Origin: Amycolatopsis orientalis DSM 43388
GTDB lineage: Bacteria; Actinomycetota; Actinomycetes; Mycobacteriales; Pseudonocardiaceae
Length of the DNA stretch: 64,000 nucleotides
Assembly: GCF_000411975.1 (NCBI RefSeq)
Contig: NZ_ASXG01000155.1
Span: forward strand, 1-64,000
Reading direction: 5' to 3'
The notes beneath the pieces were generated by a model. It was not told the origin of the DNA. It searched no databases and was given only the letters and a program-made list of their open reading frames with translations. The translations under genes and the position numbers were made by a program. Within the stretch, counting starts at the first letter, position 1, and each line of letters opens with the position of its first letter. Below are positions 33,595 to 42,785 of this stretch, piece by piece.

Positions 33595-34056
33595 GTGCCA
33601 GAGCTGGTCGTTCAACTCACCAGAGTGGGCTTTCTCGTGCTGCTCTGGCTCTTCGTGTTCGCCGCGCTCCGAGTCGTGCGCTCGGACCTCTACGCCGCGT
33701 CGGGCCTCCGGGTCCAGGTGCCGTCCTTCCGCCGCAGCAAAGAGAAGAAGCCGCGGGGCAGCAAGGTCCCGCAGCAGCTGCTCGTCACGCACGGGGCCCT
33801 CGCGGGCACCCGCATCGCGCTCGACGGCAGGCCGATCCTGATCGGCCGGGCCGACGACTCGACGCTCGTGCTCGACGACGACTACGCGTCGACCCGGCAC
33901 GCCCGGATCGCGCTGCGCGGGGAGGACTGGTACGTGGAAGATCTGGGCTCGACGAACGGGACCTACCTCGACCGGGCTAAGGTCACTGCACCCCTCCGGG
34001 TCCCGCTCGGAGTCCCCATCCGGATCGGCAAGACGGTGATCGAGCTTCGCCCATGA
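33595..34056 (+). CDS. fhaB: FHA domain protein FhaB/FipA
   Basis: 153 residues from GTG 33595, preceded by GGCGGGAG. One N-terminal membrane helix (VGFLVLLWLFVFAALRVV), a basic linker, then an FHA domain with LIGRADDSTLVLDD, YASTRHARI and LGSTNGTYLD. FhaB is membrane-tethered, reads phospho-Thr made by PknA/PknB and links to the division machinery in mycobacteria. Its stop overlaps the pstP start as ATGA. Confidence 0.95.
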   Translation: MPELVVQLTRVGFLVLLWLFVFAALRVVRSDLYAASGLRVQVPSFRRSKEKKPRGSKVPQQLLVTHGALAGTRIALDGRPILIGRADDSTLVLDDDYASTRHARIALRGEDWYVEDLGSTNGTYLDRAKVTAPLRVPLGVPIRIGKTVIELRP

Positions 34057-35429
34057 CTCTCGTCCTCCGCTACGCGGCCCGCAGCGACCGGGGCCTGGTG
34101 CGTTCCAACAACCAGGACTCCGTCTACGCCGGCCCGCGTCTTCTCGCGCTCGCCGACGGCATGGGCGGGCACGCCGCAGGTGAGGTGGCCAGCAAGGTCG
34201 TCATCGCCTCGCTCGCCCCGCTCGACGACGACGAGCCGGGCGACGACCTGCTCGCTCAGCTTCGCGAAGCCGTCCAGAACGGCAACGCGGCGATCGCCGA
34301 ACTCGTCTCCCAGGACCCGGACCTGGACGGCATGGGCACCACGCTCACCGCCGTCCTGTTCGCCGGAAGCAGACTTGGTCTGGTCCACGTCGGCGACTCG
34401 CGCGCGTATCTGATGCGCGGCGGCCAGTTCGCCCAGATCACCCGGGACGACAGCTTCGTCAACGAACTGCTCGAACAGGGCCGCATCACGCCGGAAGAGG
34501 CGGCGGTGCACCCACAGCGGTCGCTGCTGCTCAAGGCGCTCACCGGACACGAGGTCGAACCGAGTCTCACCGTGCGCGAGGCGCGTCCCGGTGACCGGTA
34601 CCTGATTTGCTCCGACGGACTGTCCGGAATGGTCAGCGACGAGACGCTCGCCGAGGCCGTGCAGATCCCGGATCCCCAGGACTGCGCCGACCGGATGATC
34701 GAGCTGGCGCTCAAGGGCGGCGGCACGGACAACGTGACCGTCATCATCGCCGACGTGGTCGACGTCGACTTCGGCGACGACGCCCCGATCGTGGGCGGCG
34801 CCGCGGGCGACGGCAGCGACGAGATGCATCAGGGCGATTCCCCGGCGGCCAGAGCGCGGGCGCTGACCCAGCCGCCGCCTCCGCCGAGGCAGGAACCGCA
34901 GGCTCCGCAGGAAGACCCCAAGGCGAAACGGCGGAAACGGTTCCGCTGGCTCGTGGGGGCGGTCGTGGTGCTGATCGTGCTGGGCGCCGCCGCGATCGCG
35001 ACTCGATACTTCGTGCTCAGCCAGTACTACGTCGGAGAAGGCCCCGATCAGGAGGTCGTGATCTACCGCGGCGTCCCGGGCAGCATCCTCGGCATCGATC
35101 TGCACTCGCTCGAGCAGGGCTCGTGCCCGCCGGGCCAGCTGTGCACCGACAAGCTCCGCGTCACCGCGTTGCAGGAGGACGCGCGGATCGCCGTGCAGAA
35201 CGGCGTGAAACGCGACAGCCTCGACGACGCGCGCAAGTACATCGACGATTTCCTGCGTCTCAAGAAGAAGCTGTCGGACTGCAAGCCGACCACACTTCCG
35301 GGCGTCCCGGCCTCGGGCGCGCCCTCGTCCAGCGTGCCGCCTCCGAGCGGCGCGCCGTCGTCGGCGAACCAGCCTGCGGGGAGGGACTGCTCGACGGCGG
35401 GTACGCCGCCGACGGGGGGCGGTAACTGA
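34053..35429 (+). CDS. pstP: PP2C-family Ser/Thr phosphatase PstP
   Basis: 458 residues. The cytoplasmic PP2C domain (1-240) has metal-binding motifs SDRGLVRSNNQDS, ALADGMGGHAAGE, DGMGTTLT, HVGDSRAYL, ICSDGLSG and GGTDNVTVI. A Pro-rich linker leads to a membrane helix (about 300-325) and an extracellular domain ending in a Pro/Ser-rich tail. PstP removes phosphates placed by PknA and PknB. Starts and stops overlap both neighbours, so it is translated with them. Confidence 0.95.
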   Translation: MTLVLRYAARSDRGLVRSNNQDSVYAGPRLLALADGMGGHAAGEVASKVVIASLAPLDDDEPGDDLLAQLREAVQNGNAAIAELVSQDPDLDGMGTTLTAVLFAGSRLGLVHVGDSRAYLMRGGQFAQITRDDSFVNELLEQGRITPEEAAVHPQRSLLLKALTGHEVEPSLTVREARPGDRYLICSDGLSGMVSDETLAEAVQIPDPQDCADRMIELALKGGGTDNVTVIIADVVDVDFGDDAPIVGGAAGDGSDEMHQGDSPAARARALTQPPPPPRQEPQAPQEDPKAKRRKRFRWLVGAVVVLIVLGAAAIATRYFVLSQYYVGEGPDQEVVIYRGVPGSILGIDLHSLEQGSCPPGQLCTDKLRVTALQEDARIAVQNGVKRDSLDDARKYIDDFLRLKKKLSDCKPTTLPGVPASGAPSSSVPPPSGAPSSANQPAGRDCSTAGTPPTGGGN

Positions 35430-36916
35430 TGGGCCAGCCGCTGGCCGACCCGACGTCCGCCCAGTTCGCCACGAACCCGCCGCGAGACCTCCCCAAGCGC
35501 AGGGGCACGGAGCTCGCGTTGCTGGCGTTCGCGGCGGGCATCGTCACGCTCGCCCTGGTCATCGTCGAGGCGAACCAGGAGCAGGAGCTGACGCTCTCGA
35601 TCCTGTGGGTCGGACTCGCCTACCTCGGCGTGCTCGCCACGACGCACCTCGCCGTGCGCCGGTGGGCCCCGTACGCCGATCCGGTGCTGCTGCCGTGCGT
35701 CGCGCTGCTGAACGGGATCGGGCTGGTGATGATTCACCGGCTCGATCTGGCGAAGGCCGAAACCGCGTTGCAGCGCGGCAAGGAGTACTCGCCGGAGATC
35801 ACCAAGCAGCTGCTGTTCACCGCGGTTTCGCTGGTGCTGTTCGTGATCGTGCTGGTGGTGATCAACGACCACCGCACGCTGACCCGCTACAGCTACATCT
35901 GCGGCCTGGTCGGGCTCGGCGCGCTTGCGCTGCCCGCGGTGCTGCCTTCCAGCCTGTCCGAGGCGGGCGGCGCGAAGGTGTGGCTGAAGCTGCCGTTCTT
36001 CTCGATCCAGCCGGGCGAGTTCGCGAAGCTGCTGCTGATGATCTTCTTCGCGTCGTTCCTGGTGTCCAAACGCGACTTGTTCATGGTGGCGGGCAAGAAG
36101 TTCCTCGGTGTGGAACTGCCCCGCGCCCGTGACCTCGGCCCGATCCTGATCGCCGCCGCCGTCGCGATCGGCGTGCTGGTGTTCGAGAAGGACCTCGGTA
36201 CCTCGCTGCTGTATTTCAGCATCATCCTGGTGATGCTCTACGTCGCGACCGAGCGCGCGATCTGGGTGGTCGTGGGGCTGACCTTCTTCGTCGGCGGCTG
36301 CCTGATCGCCTACAACCTCTTCGGGCACGTCCAGCAGCGCGTGGAGAACTGGCTCAACCCCACCGGCCCGCGCTACGACGTGCTGGGCGGCAGCTACCAG
36401 CTCGCGCAGGGCCTGTTCGGGCTCGGCACCGGCGGCGTCGGCGGCACCGGACTCGGCGCGGGCCGTCCGGACATCCCGCCCGCCGCGAGCACCGACTTCA
36501 TCACCGCCGCGATCGGCGAGGAGCTCGGCTTCATCGGGCTGGCCGCGGTGCTGATGCTGTACGTGCTGCTCGCGATGCGCGGCATGCGCAGCGCGCTGGC
36601 CGTGCGGGACACGTTCGGCAAACTGCTCGGCGGCGGCCTGGCGTTCACCATCGTGATCCAGATCTTCGTGGTCGTCGGCGGCGTCACCGCGCTCATCCCG
36701 GAAACCGGCGTCACCGCGCCGTTCCTGTCCTACGGCGGGTCCTCGCTGCTGGCGAACTACATCCTGGTCGCCCTGATGCTGCGGATCTCGGACGCGGCGC
36801 GCAGGCCGGCCACCCGGCCGAAGCCGCAGCAGCCGCAGGCTCCGATCGCCGAGGCGCACACCGTGATGGTGCGGCGTCCGCCGGCCGAAGGCGACCCGAA
36901 CGGGAGGACCGCGTGA
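35429..36916 (+). CDS. rodA: SEDS-family peptidoglycan glycosyltransferase RodA/FtsW
   Basis: 495 residues with about 10-12 membrane helices. SEDS hallmarks are visible: KLPFFSIQPGEFAKLLLM, FEKDLGTSLLYF, the catalytic region QLAQGLFGLGTGGVGGTGLG, AAIGEELGFIG and ETGVTAPFLSYGGSS. SEDS proteins polymerise glycan strands from lipid II; RodA works with a class B PBP, here the next gene. The N-terminus has a cytoplasmic Pro/Arg-rich extension. The end overlaps pbpA as GTGA. Confidence 0.95.
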   Translation: MGQPLADPTSAQFATNPPRDLPKRRGTELALLAFAAGIVTLALVIVEANQEQELTLSILWVGLAYLGVLATTHLAVRRWAPYADPVLLPCVALLNGIGLVMIHRLDLAKAETALQRGKEYSPEITKQLLFTAVSLVLFVIVLVVINDHRTLTRYSYICGLVGLGALALPAVLPSSLSEAGGAKVWLKLPFFSIQPGEFAKLLLMIFFASFLVSKRDLFMVAGKKFLGVELPRARDLGPILIAAAVAIGVLVFEKDLGTSLLYFSIILVMLYVATERAIWVVVGLTFFVGGCLIAYNLFGHVQQRVENWLNPTGPRYDVLGGSYQLAQGLFGLGTGGVGGTGLGAGRPDIPPAASTDFITAAIGEELGFIGLAAVLMLYVLLAMRGMRSALAVRDTFGKLLGGGLAFTIVIQIFVVVGGVTALIPETGVTAPFLSYGGSSLLANYILVALMLRISDAARRPATRPKPQQPQAPIAEAHTVMVRRPPAEGDPNGRTA

Positions 36917-38376
36917 ACGCCCCCCTGCGCAAGGTCGGCATGGCGATGCTCGCGATGATCGTGCTGCTGCTGGCCAACGACACCTACGTCCAGGTCATCA
37001 AGGCCGACACGTACCGCACCGATCCGCGCAACCAGCGCGTGCTCTACGACGAGTACTCCCGCCAGCGCGGCCAGATCGTCACGCCGGACGGCACCGTGCT
37101 CGCCGGCGTGCGGCCCTCGACCGACAAGTTCAAGTTCTTCCGCACCTACGCCGACGGCCCGATGTACGCCCCGGTCACCGGGTACTACTCGATCAACTAC
37201 GGCGCGGGCGGGCTCGAGCGCGCCGAGGACGACGTGCTGAACGGGTCCGACCCGCGGCTGTTCGTGCGCCGGCTGTCGGACATGGTCACCGGCCGCGATC
37301 CGCGCGGCGGCAACGTGAAGCTCACCATCGACCCGAAGGTGCAGAAGGCCGCCTACGACCTGATGACCCAGCGCGGCTACACCGGCGCGGTCGTCGCGAT
37401 GGAGCCGAAGACCGGACGCATCCTGGCGATGGTGTCGACGCCGTCGTACGACCCGAACCAGCTGGCGACGCACGGCACCGACCAGAACAAGGCGTGGTCG
37501 GCCTACTCGAGCGACCCGAAGAACCCGATGCTGAACCGGGCGATCTCGGAGAACTACCCGCCGGGGTCGACGTTCAAGATCGTCACCGCGACCGCGGCGC
37601 TGGAGAGCGGCATCGGCCCGGACACGCAGGTCAGCACCGCGCCGAACGTGCAGCTGCCGGGCACGAACACGACGCTCGAGAACTACGGCGGCGAGACCTG
37701 CCCGGGCAACACGTTCAAGGACGCGCTCGCGCACTCGTGCAACGTGCCGTTCGCGACCTTCGCGGGCCAGCTCGGCGCGGACAAGCTGAAGGCGGCCGCG
37801 GCCAACTTCGGCATCGGGCAGAACGACCTCACCGTGCCGATGCGGGTCGTCGGCTCGACCGTCGGCCCGCTCGACTCGCCGGGCGCGCTCTACCAGAGCG
37901 GCATCGGCCAGCGCGACGTCCGGCTCACCCCGCTGCAGGACTGCCTGCTCTCGGCGACCGTCGCGAACAACGGCTACGCGATGAAGCCGCAGCTGATCCA
38001 GTCGATCCTGGCCCCGGACCTGTCCACGATCGAGAACGTCGACCCGGAGCAGCTCACCGGCAAGCCCGCGCTCTCGCCGGAGAACGACAAGATCCTCACC
38101 GACATGATGATCGCGTCGGAGTCGTTCACCAAGGGCGGCGGCAAGAACGACGCGCTGAAGATCGCGTCGAAGACCGGTACCGCCGAGCACGGCGCCGACT
38201 CGAAGAACACCGCGCCGCACGCCTGGTACACCGCGTTCGCGCCGTCGGACAACCCGCAGATCGCCGTGTCGGTCATCGTCGAGAACGGCGGCAACCGCGG
38301 TCTCGCCGCGACCGGCGGCACGGTGGCCGCCGAGATCGGCCGTGCCGCCATCGCCGCCCGGCTCGGGGGTGGATAG
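36913..38376 (+). CDS. pbpA: Class B penicillin-binding protein PbpA
   Basis: 487 residues. An N-terminal membrane anchor (about 8-25), a pedestal domain, then a transpeptidase domain with the active Ser in PPGSTFKIV (SxxK), AHSCNVPF (SxN) and ASKTGTAEH (KTG). It cross-links peptidoglycan strands made by its RodA partner, encoded directly before it. All catalytic motifs are intact. A three-base gap separates it from pknA. Confidence 0.95.
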   Translation: MNAPLRKVGMAMLAMIVLLLANDTYVQVIKADTYRTDPRNQRVLYDEYSRQRGQIVTPDGTVLAGVRPSTDKFKFFRTYADGPMYAPVTGYYSINYGAGGLERAEDDVLNGSDPRLFVRRLSDMVTGRDPRGGNVKLTIDPKVQKAAYDLMTQRGYTGAVVAMEPKTGRILAMVSTPSYDPNQLATHGTDQNKAWSAYSSDPKNPMLNRAISENYPPGSTFKIVTATAALESGIGPDTQVSTAPNVQLPGTNTTLENYGGETCPGNTFKDALAHSCNVPFATFAGQLGADKLKAAAANFGIGQNDLTVPMRVVGSTVGPLDSPGALYQSGIGQRDVRLTPLQDCLLSATVANNGYAMKPQLIQSILAPDLSTIENVDPEQLTGKPALSPENDKILTDMMIASESFTKGGGKNDALKIASKTGTAEHGADSKNTAPHAWYTAFAPSDNPQIAVSVIVENGGNRGLAATGGTVAAEIGRAAIAARLGGG

Positions 38377-38379
38377 CCG

Positions 38380-39612
38380 ATGCTGTCCTCGGGTCAGCTG
38401 CTGGCCGAGCGCTACAAGCTGACGAACCGGATCGCCGTCGGCGGGATGGGCGAGGTCTGGCAGGCGAGCGACACCCGGCTCGACCGGGTCGTCGCGGTGA
38501 AGGTGCTCAAGGCCGAACTGTCCGGCGACGCCGAATTCCTGCACCGGTTCCGGACCGAGGCGCGGATGACCGCGTCGCTCAACCACGCCGGGATCGCCGC
38601 GGTGCACGACTACGGCGAGACGGTCGACGAGGACCTGTCCATCGCGTACCTGGTGATGGAGTACGTGGAGGGCGATCCGCTGGCGGGCATCCTCGCCAAG
38701 CACGGAAGACTCACCGCGGACTGCACGCTCGACCTGCTCGAGCAGGCCGGCAACGCCCTGCAGGCCGCGCACGAGCAGGGTCTGGTGCACCGCGACGTGA
38801 AACCGGGAAACATCCTGGTCACGCCGGCGGGCAAGGTGAAGATCACGGACTTCGGCGTGGCCAAGGCCGCCGACGCGGCCCCGGTCACCCGGTCCGGCAT
38901 GGTCATGGGCACGGCGCACTACATCGCGCCGGAGCAGGCGCTCGGCCAGGACGCGGAGCCGGCCAGCGACGTCTATTCGCTCGCGGTGTGCGGCTACGAA
39001 TGCCTCGCCGGGCACCGGCCGTTCCTGTCGGAGAACGCGGTGACCGTCGCGATGATGCACATTCGCGACGTCCCGCCGCCGCTGCCGCCGGACGTCCCGC
39101 CGGGCGCGCGGGCGGTCATCGAGGCGACGCTCGTCAAGGACCCCCGGCAGCGCTACGCCAGCGGCGGAGAGTTCGCCGGCGCGGTGGCCGCGGTCCGGGC
39201 CGGCCGCCCGCTGCCAACGCCGCTCGGCCTGGTCAACGCCGCCTACGCGGGCCAGCCGCCGCCCGTGCCGCCGGTCCCGCAGGCGGCCCCCGGCGCGCCG
39301 GTCGGACCCAGTTCCAACCCGGCTTTCCGGCCGCTTTCGGCCCCGCCGGGTCCCCCGAGTCCGCCGGTCCCGCCGCCGAAACGGAACCAGTGGGGCTGGT
39401 GGGTGCTGCTCGCGGTGGTCATCGTCGTGGTCCTGGTGGCCGTGGCGTTCTTGATCGCGAGAGTGGTGTCGGCCGGCAACGGCGGACCGCCGCGAAGCGT
39501 GGACAACGGGAGCGGACCGACCTCAGCCACCCCGGCCGGCACAAGCGAGGCCCAGGGCCGGCAAGGCATGATGACCACACCTTGGACGGAATGGAACGGC
39601 ACGAAGCGATGA
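38380..39612 (+). CDS. pknA: Transmembrane Ser/Thr kinase PknA
   Basis: 410 residues. The kinase domain (about 12-275) has the glycine loop IAVGGMGEVWQ, VAVKVLKAE, the catalytic loop HRDVKPGNILV, DFGVAK and the activation segment GTAHYIAPEQ. A Pro-rich juxtamembrane stretch leads to one membrane helix (about 345-367) and a short extracellular tail without PASTA domains. PknA controls growth and division through phosphorylation of cell-wall proteins. It overlaps pknB as ATGA. Confidence 0.95.
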   Translation: MLSSGQLLAERYKLTNRIAVGGMGEVWQASDTRLDRVVAVKVLKAELSGDAEFLHRFRTEARMTASLNHAGIAAVHDYGETVDEDLSIAYLVMEYVEGDPLAGILAKHGRLTADCTLDLLEQAGNALQAAHEQGLVHRDVKPGNILVTPAGKVKITDFGVAKAADAAPVTRSGMVMGTAHYIAPEQALGQDAEPASDVYSLAVCGYECLAGHRPFLSENAVTVAMMHIRDVPPPLPPDVPPGARAVIEATLVKDPRQRYASGGEFAGAVAAVRAGRPLPTPLGLVNAAYAGQPPPVPPVPQAAPGAPVGPSSNPAFRPLSAPPGPPSPPVPPPKRNQWGWWVLLAVVIVVVLVAVAFLIARVVSAGNGGPPRSVDNGSGPTSATPAGTSEAQGRQGMMTTPWTEWNGTKR

Positions 39613-41603
39613 CGACACCCAGACTGCTCTCCAATCGGTACGAGCTGGGCGACACGCTCGGGTACGGAGGTATGTCCGAGGTCCACCACGGGCACGACGT
39701 GCGGCTGGGCCGGGAGGTCGCGATCAAGGTCCTGCGCGCGGACCTCGCCCGCGATCCGCAGTTCCAGGAGCGGTTCCGGCGCGAGGCGCAGAACGCCGCC
39801 GCGCTGAACCATCCCGCGATCGTCGCCGTGTACGACACCGGCGAGGCGAACACCGACGTCGGGCCGCTGCCCTACATCGTGATGGAGTACGTCGAAGGCC
39901 GGACGCTGCGCGACATCGTCAAGACCGAGGGACCGCTGTCGCAGAAGCGCGCGATGGAGGTCATGGCCGACGTCTGCGCCGCGCTCGACTTCTCGCACCG
40001 GCACGGCATCGTGCACCGCGACGTGAAGCCGGCGAACGTGATGATCACGAAGAACGGCGCCGTCAAGGTGATGGACTTCGGCATCGCGCGCGCCATGCAC
40101 GACGGCCAGTCGTCGATGACGCAGACCGCGGCCGTCATCGGCACCGCTCAGTACCTCTCGCCGGAGCAGGCTCGCGGCGAATCGGTGGACGCCCGGTCGG
40201 ACGTCTACGCGGCGGGCTGCGTGCTGTACGAACTGATCACCGGCGAGCCGCCGTTCACCGGCGATTCCCCGGTCGCGGTGGCGTATCAGCACGTGCGGGA
40301 AGACCCGAACCCGCCGTCGTCGGTGAACCCGGCGGTGTCGCCGGAGCTGGACGCGGTCGTGCTGAAGGCGCTGGCCAAGGGCCCGGCGAACCGGTACCAG
40401 TCGGCCGCGGAAATGCGCTCGGACCTGGTCCGGACGCTGTCCGGGCAGCGGCCGTCGGCTCCGATGGTGATGTCGGACGACGAGCGCACCCAGGTGATGA
40501 ACGCCGACCGGCGGCAGCCGGTCGCCTACGACGACTACGCCGACGAGCCGGATGAGGACCCGCGGGCCAAGCGCCGCCGCCGGATCATCTTCGGGCTGAT
40601 CGCCGCGCTGCTCGTGGCGGGCGTGGTGCTGCTGATCTTCTGGCTGAACGGATCGTTCCGCGACAAGACCCAGACCGCGCAGATCCCGCCGGTGCTCAAC
40701 CAGCAGGTGGTGCAGGCGAAGGCGGCGCTGCAGCAGGCGGGCTTCTCGTCGTTCGCGCCGAACAAAGAGGTGGTGTGCGGGGCGGAGGCGAGCAACCCCG
40801 GCGGCCTGACGTGTACCGAGGACCAGGCCGGCAAGGTCATCGCGATCGACCCGCAGGTCGGGGCGACGGTGCCGACCACGTCCACGATCACCCTCACCGT
40901 CGGCGCGCAGCCGGGCAAGACCACCGTGCCGGATCTGAAGGGCAAGTCGCCCGACGACGCGAAGTCGGCGCTCGAGCAGGCCAAGCTGAAGCTCGGCAAC
41001 ACGACCTCGCAGCCGGTCGACAACCCGAGCGACGTCGGCAAGGTCGTGTCGCAGAACCCGACCGCGAACTCCTCGATCGCCGAGGGCACGCCGGTGGACA
41101 TCGTCGTCGGCTCGGGCGTCAACCAGAGGGAAGTCCCGTACACGGTCGGCAAGGACTACGCGACGGCGAAGCAGATCATCCAGGACGCCGGGTTCAAGCC
41201 CCAGCGCGTCGACCAGGCCTCGGACCAGCCGAAGGACCAGGTCATCGAGCAGCAGCCGAACGGCGGCAACCTGCCTCCGAACAGCACGGTGAAGCTGATC
41301 GTGTCGTCCGGTCCGCAGCAGATCCAGATGCCGGACCTGACCGGGATGACCCAGGACCAGGCGACACAGAAGCTGCAGAGCCTCGGCTGGTCGGGCACCA
41401 TCCAGCCGCAGTCGGCGCACGGCGGCAGCGGGCAGCCCAACACCGTGGTGAAGCAGAGCCCGCAGGCGGGCAGCCAGATCAGCCCGAACCAGACGGTCAC
41501 GCTGACCATCCAGGAGGACGACGGCAGCGGCGGCCCGACGACGTCCAGCTCCGGCGGCGGGATCTTCCCGCCGGGCGGAATCCGCAACAACAACGGCGGC
41601 TGA
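39609..41603 (+). CDS. pknB: PASTA-domain Ser/Thr kinase PknB
   Basis: 664 residues from ATG 39609. The kinase domain has LGYGGMSEVHH, VAIKVLRAD, HRDVKPANVMI, DFGIARAM and GTAQYLSPEQ. A membrane helix lies near 335-357. Four PASTA repeats follow, beginning near IPPVLNQ, TVPDLKGK, EVPYTVGK and QMPDLTGM, which sense muropeptides or lipid II outside the cell. A Gly-rich tail ends the protein. PknB is the central peptidoglycan sensor kinase; FhaA, FhaB and PstP in the same operon read or reverse its marks. A strong terminator follows. Confidence 0.96.
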   Translation: MTTPRLLSNRYELGDTLGYGGMSEVHHGHDVRLGREVAIKVLRADLARDPQFQERFRREAQNAAALNHPAIVAVYDTGEANTDVGPLPYIVMEYVEGRTLRDIVKTEGPLSQKRAMEVMADVCAALDFSHRHGIVHRDVKPANVMITKNGAVKVMDFGIARAMHDGQSSMTQTAAVIGTAQYLSPEQARGESVDARSDVYAAGCVLYELITGEPPFTGDSPVAVAYQHVREDPNPPSSVNPAVSPELDAVVLKALAKGPANRYQSAAEMRSDLVRTLSGQRPSAPMVMSDDERTQVMNADRRQPVAYDDYADEPDEDPRAKRRRRIIFGLIAALLVAGVVLLIFWLNGSFRDKTQTAQIPPVLNQQVVQAKAALQQAGFSSFAPNKEVVCGAEASNPGGLTCTEDQAGKVIAIDPQVGATVPTTSTITLTVGAQPGKTTVPDLKGKSPDDAKSALEQAKLKLGNTTSQPVDNPSDVGKVVSQNPTANSSIAEGTPVDIVVGSGVNQREVPYTVGKDYATAKQIIQDAGFKPQRVDQASDQPKDQVIEQQPNGGNLPPNSTVKLIVSSGPQQIQMPDLTGMTQDQATQKLQSLGWSGTIQPQSAHGGSGQPNTVVKQSPQAGSQISPNQTVTLTIQEDDGSGGPTTSSSGGGIFPPGGIRNNNGG

Positions 41604-41617
41604 CCCGCGCATGAGGA

Positions 41618-41653
41618 GGGCCCGCACGGTGCGCACCGTGCGGGCCCTTTTTT
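41618..41653 (+). terminator. Rho-independent terminator of the fhaA-pknB operon
   Basis: GGGCCCGCACGGTGC and its exact inverse GCACCGTGCGGGCCC form a long stem followed by six T. It lies 15 bases after the pknB stop and also before the convergent EACC1-like gene's stop, so it may serve both. Confidence 0.92.
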
Positions 41654-41665
41654 CGCGCCGGCCGG

Positions 41666-41992
41666 TCAGTCTTGGTCGAGGAAACTCCGCACGCTGGCGA
41701 GCACCTCGTCTACGTCGTGGCCGCCGCAGTCGACGTCGAGCTCCTCGACGGCCCCAGAACGTTTCACGGTGAGCGACACCTGCCGTCCGGCGCGCTGCCC
41801 GCGCAGCCAGCCGAACAGCGACCGGCAGAAGGTGCCCGCCGACCGGCTGCTCACCATCACGACCACCCCGCTGCCGGGCCCGGCGAGCCGCACCCGCCCG
41901 GCCAGCTCGTCCTCGGCGCCGAGCCAGGAAACCAGCTGCTGCAACTCGTCCGCGGAAGCGTCCACGGTGATCGCGGCGATCCCTGCCGTCAC
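41666..41992 (-). CDS. EACC1-like small protein (effector-associated constant component)
   Basis: 108 residues with no signal peptide or membrane segment. The pattern (beta strand, DELQQLVSWLGAEDELAGRV, a Gly-rich turn, then LFGWLRGQRAGRQVSLTV and a C-terminal VEELDV...VRSFLDQD) fits the EACC1 family. In actinobacteria that family is normally encoded beside trypsin- or caspase-like effectors and STAND NTPases of conflict systems. Here it stands alone, convergent with pknB. The family call is by pattern recall and moderate; a free-standing role in the kinase neighbourhood would be new. Confidence 0.5.
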   Translation of the reverse strand: MTAGIAAITVDASADELQQLVSWLGAEDELAGRVRLAGPGSGVVVMVSSRSAGTFCRSLFGWLRGQRAGRQVSLTVKRSGAVEELDVDCGGHDVDEVLASVRSFLDQD

Positions 41993-42149
41993 GGATGCTC
42001 CCCTCCCGGGCCTAACAGACGGCGCGAGGGTAACCGACTCGATACCGAACTCGTAACCCCCGAATCGGCATTTGCTTACTGCAATTTGCAGTCCGCCGCG
42101 ATAACACCCCAGAAGTGCGGAATATTCCGCAGTAAACCCCGCTCCGGAT

Positions 42150-42785
42150 TCACGACCGGCGCGCCGAGACCGCCCCCACCGCGGTCATGCTCGCCGCCAG
42201 CAGCACCACCGACGTGCCGATCGCCAGTGCGAGCGGGCCGCCGTACGGGGAGCCGTTCATCAACGCTTCGAGCAGCGGATGCACCAGCGGAACCCACTTT
42301 CCCAGCAGCACCACACCAAGCACGAGAACCGCGGCGAGCACCGTCCAGCCGATGCGCGACACCAGCAGCCGCGAGCACGGCAAGCCGATTGCGATGCCGA
42401 CCAGAGCGCACGCCAAATGCGTGGCCAATCCGGCGCCGGCAATCTGCCAATGCAGCTGATTCCGATGGGTCGCGGCCCATCCGACGGTCACCAGCGTGCT
42501 CGCCAAGGTGCAGCCGAAAACCGTCAGCACCGCGCCGCCGATGGTTGTGCGGGTGCCGCCGGCGTGGTTGAGGGTGATCAGCCGCTGCACCGGATCTTCG
42601 AGGTCCAGCAGCGCGATCGTGAGCCAGCAGCCGAGCACGAGCACCCCGGCGCCGCTCACGCCGTACAGCGGAAGCACCGGCGAACTCGGGTCTGCGTAAA
42701 GGATTGCGCACAACGCGAGGTACGCGAGCCCAGCGGGCAAATAGCGCTGCGAATGCCCCAGCAGCGCCAGGTAATAGCGGCTCAC
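42150..42785 (-). CDS. Membrane partner of an ABC ATPase
   Basis: 211 residues from GTG 42785, which overlaps the ATPase stop as GTGA; a start at 42818 would add 11 residues. About six hydrophobic segments (near 14-32, 40-62, 92-112, 118-140, 150-170, 185-205). No family motif is recognised, but strict coupling to an ATPase gene makes it the likely membrane subunit of a small ABC transporter. Solute unknown. Confidence 0.75.
   Translation of the reverse strand: MSRYYLALLGHSQRYLPAGLAYLALCAILYADPSSPVLPLYGVSGAGVLVLGCWLTIALLDLEDPVQRLITLNHAGGTRTTIGGAVLTVFGCTLASTLVTVGWAATHRNQLHWQIAGAGLATHLACALVGIAIGLPCSRLLVSRIGWTVLAAVLVLGVVLLGKWVPLVHPLLEALMNGSPYGGPLALAIGTSVVLLAASMTAVGAVSARRS

Noticed and set aside
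36757..39060. Long minus-strand frame opposite rodA/pbpA/pknA
   Set aside because: Shadow of conserved essential genes with full motifs on the plus strand.
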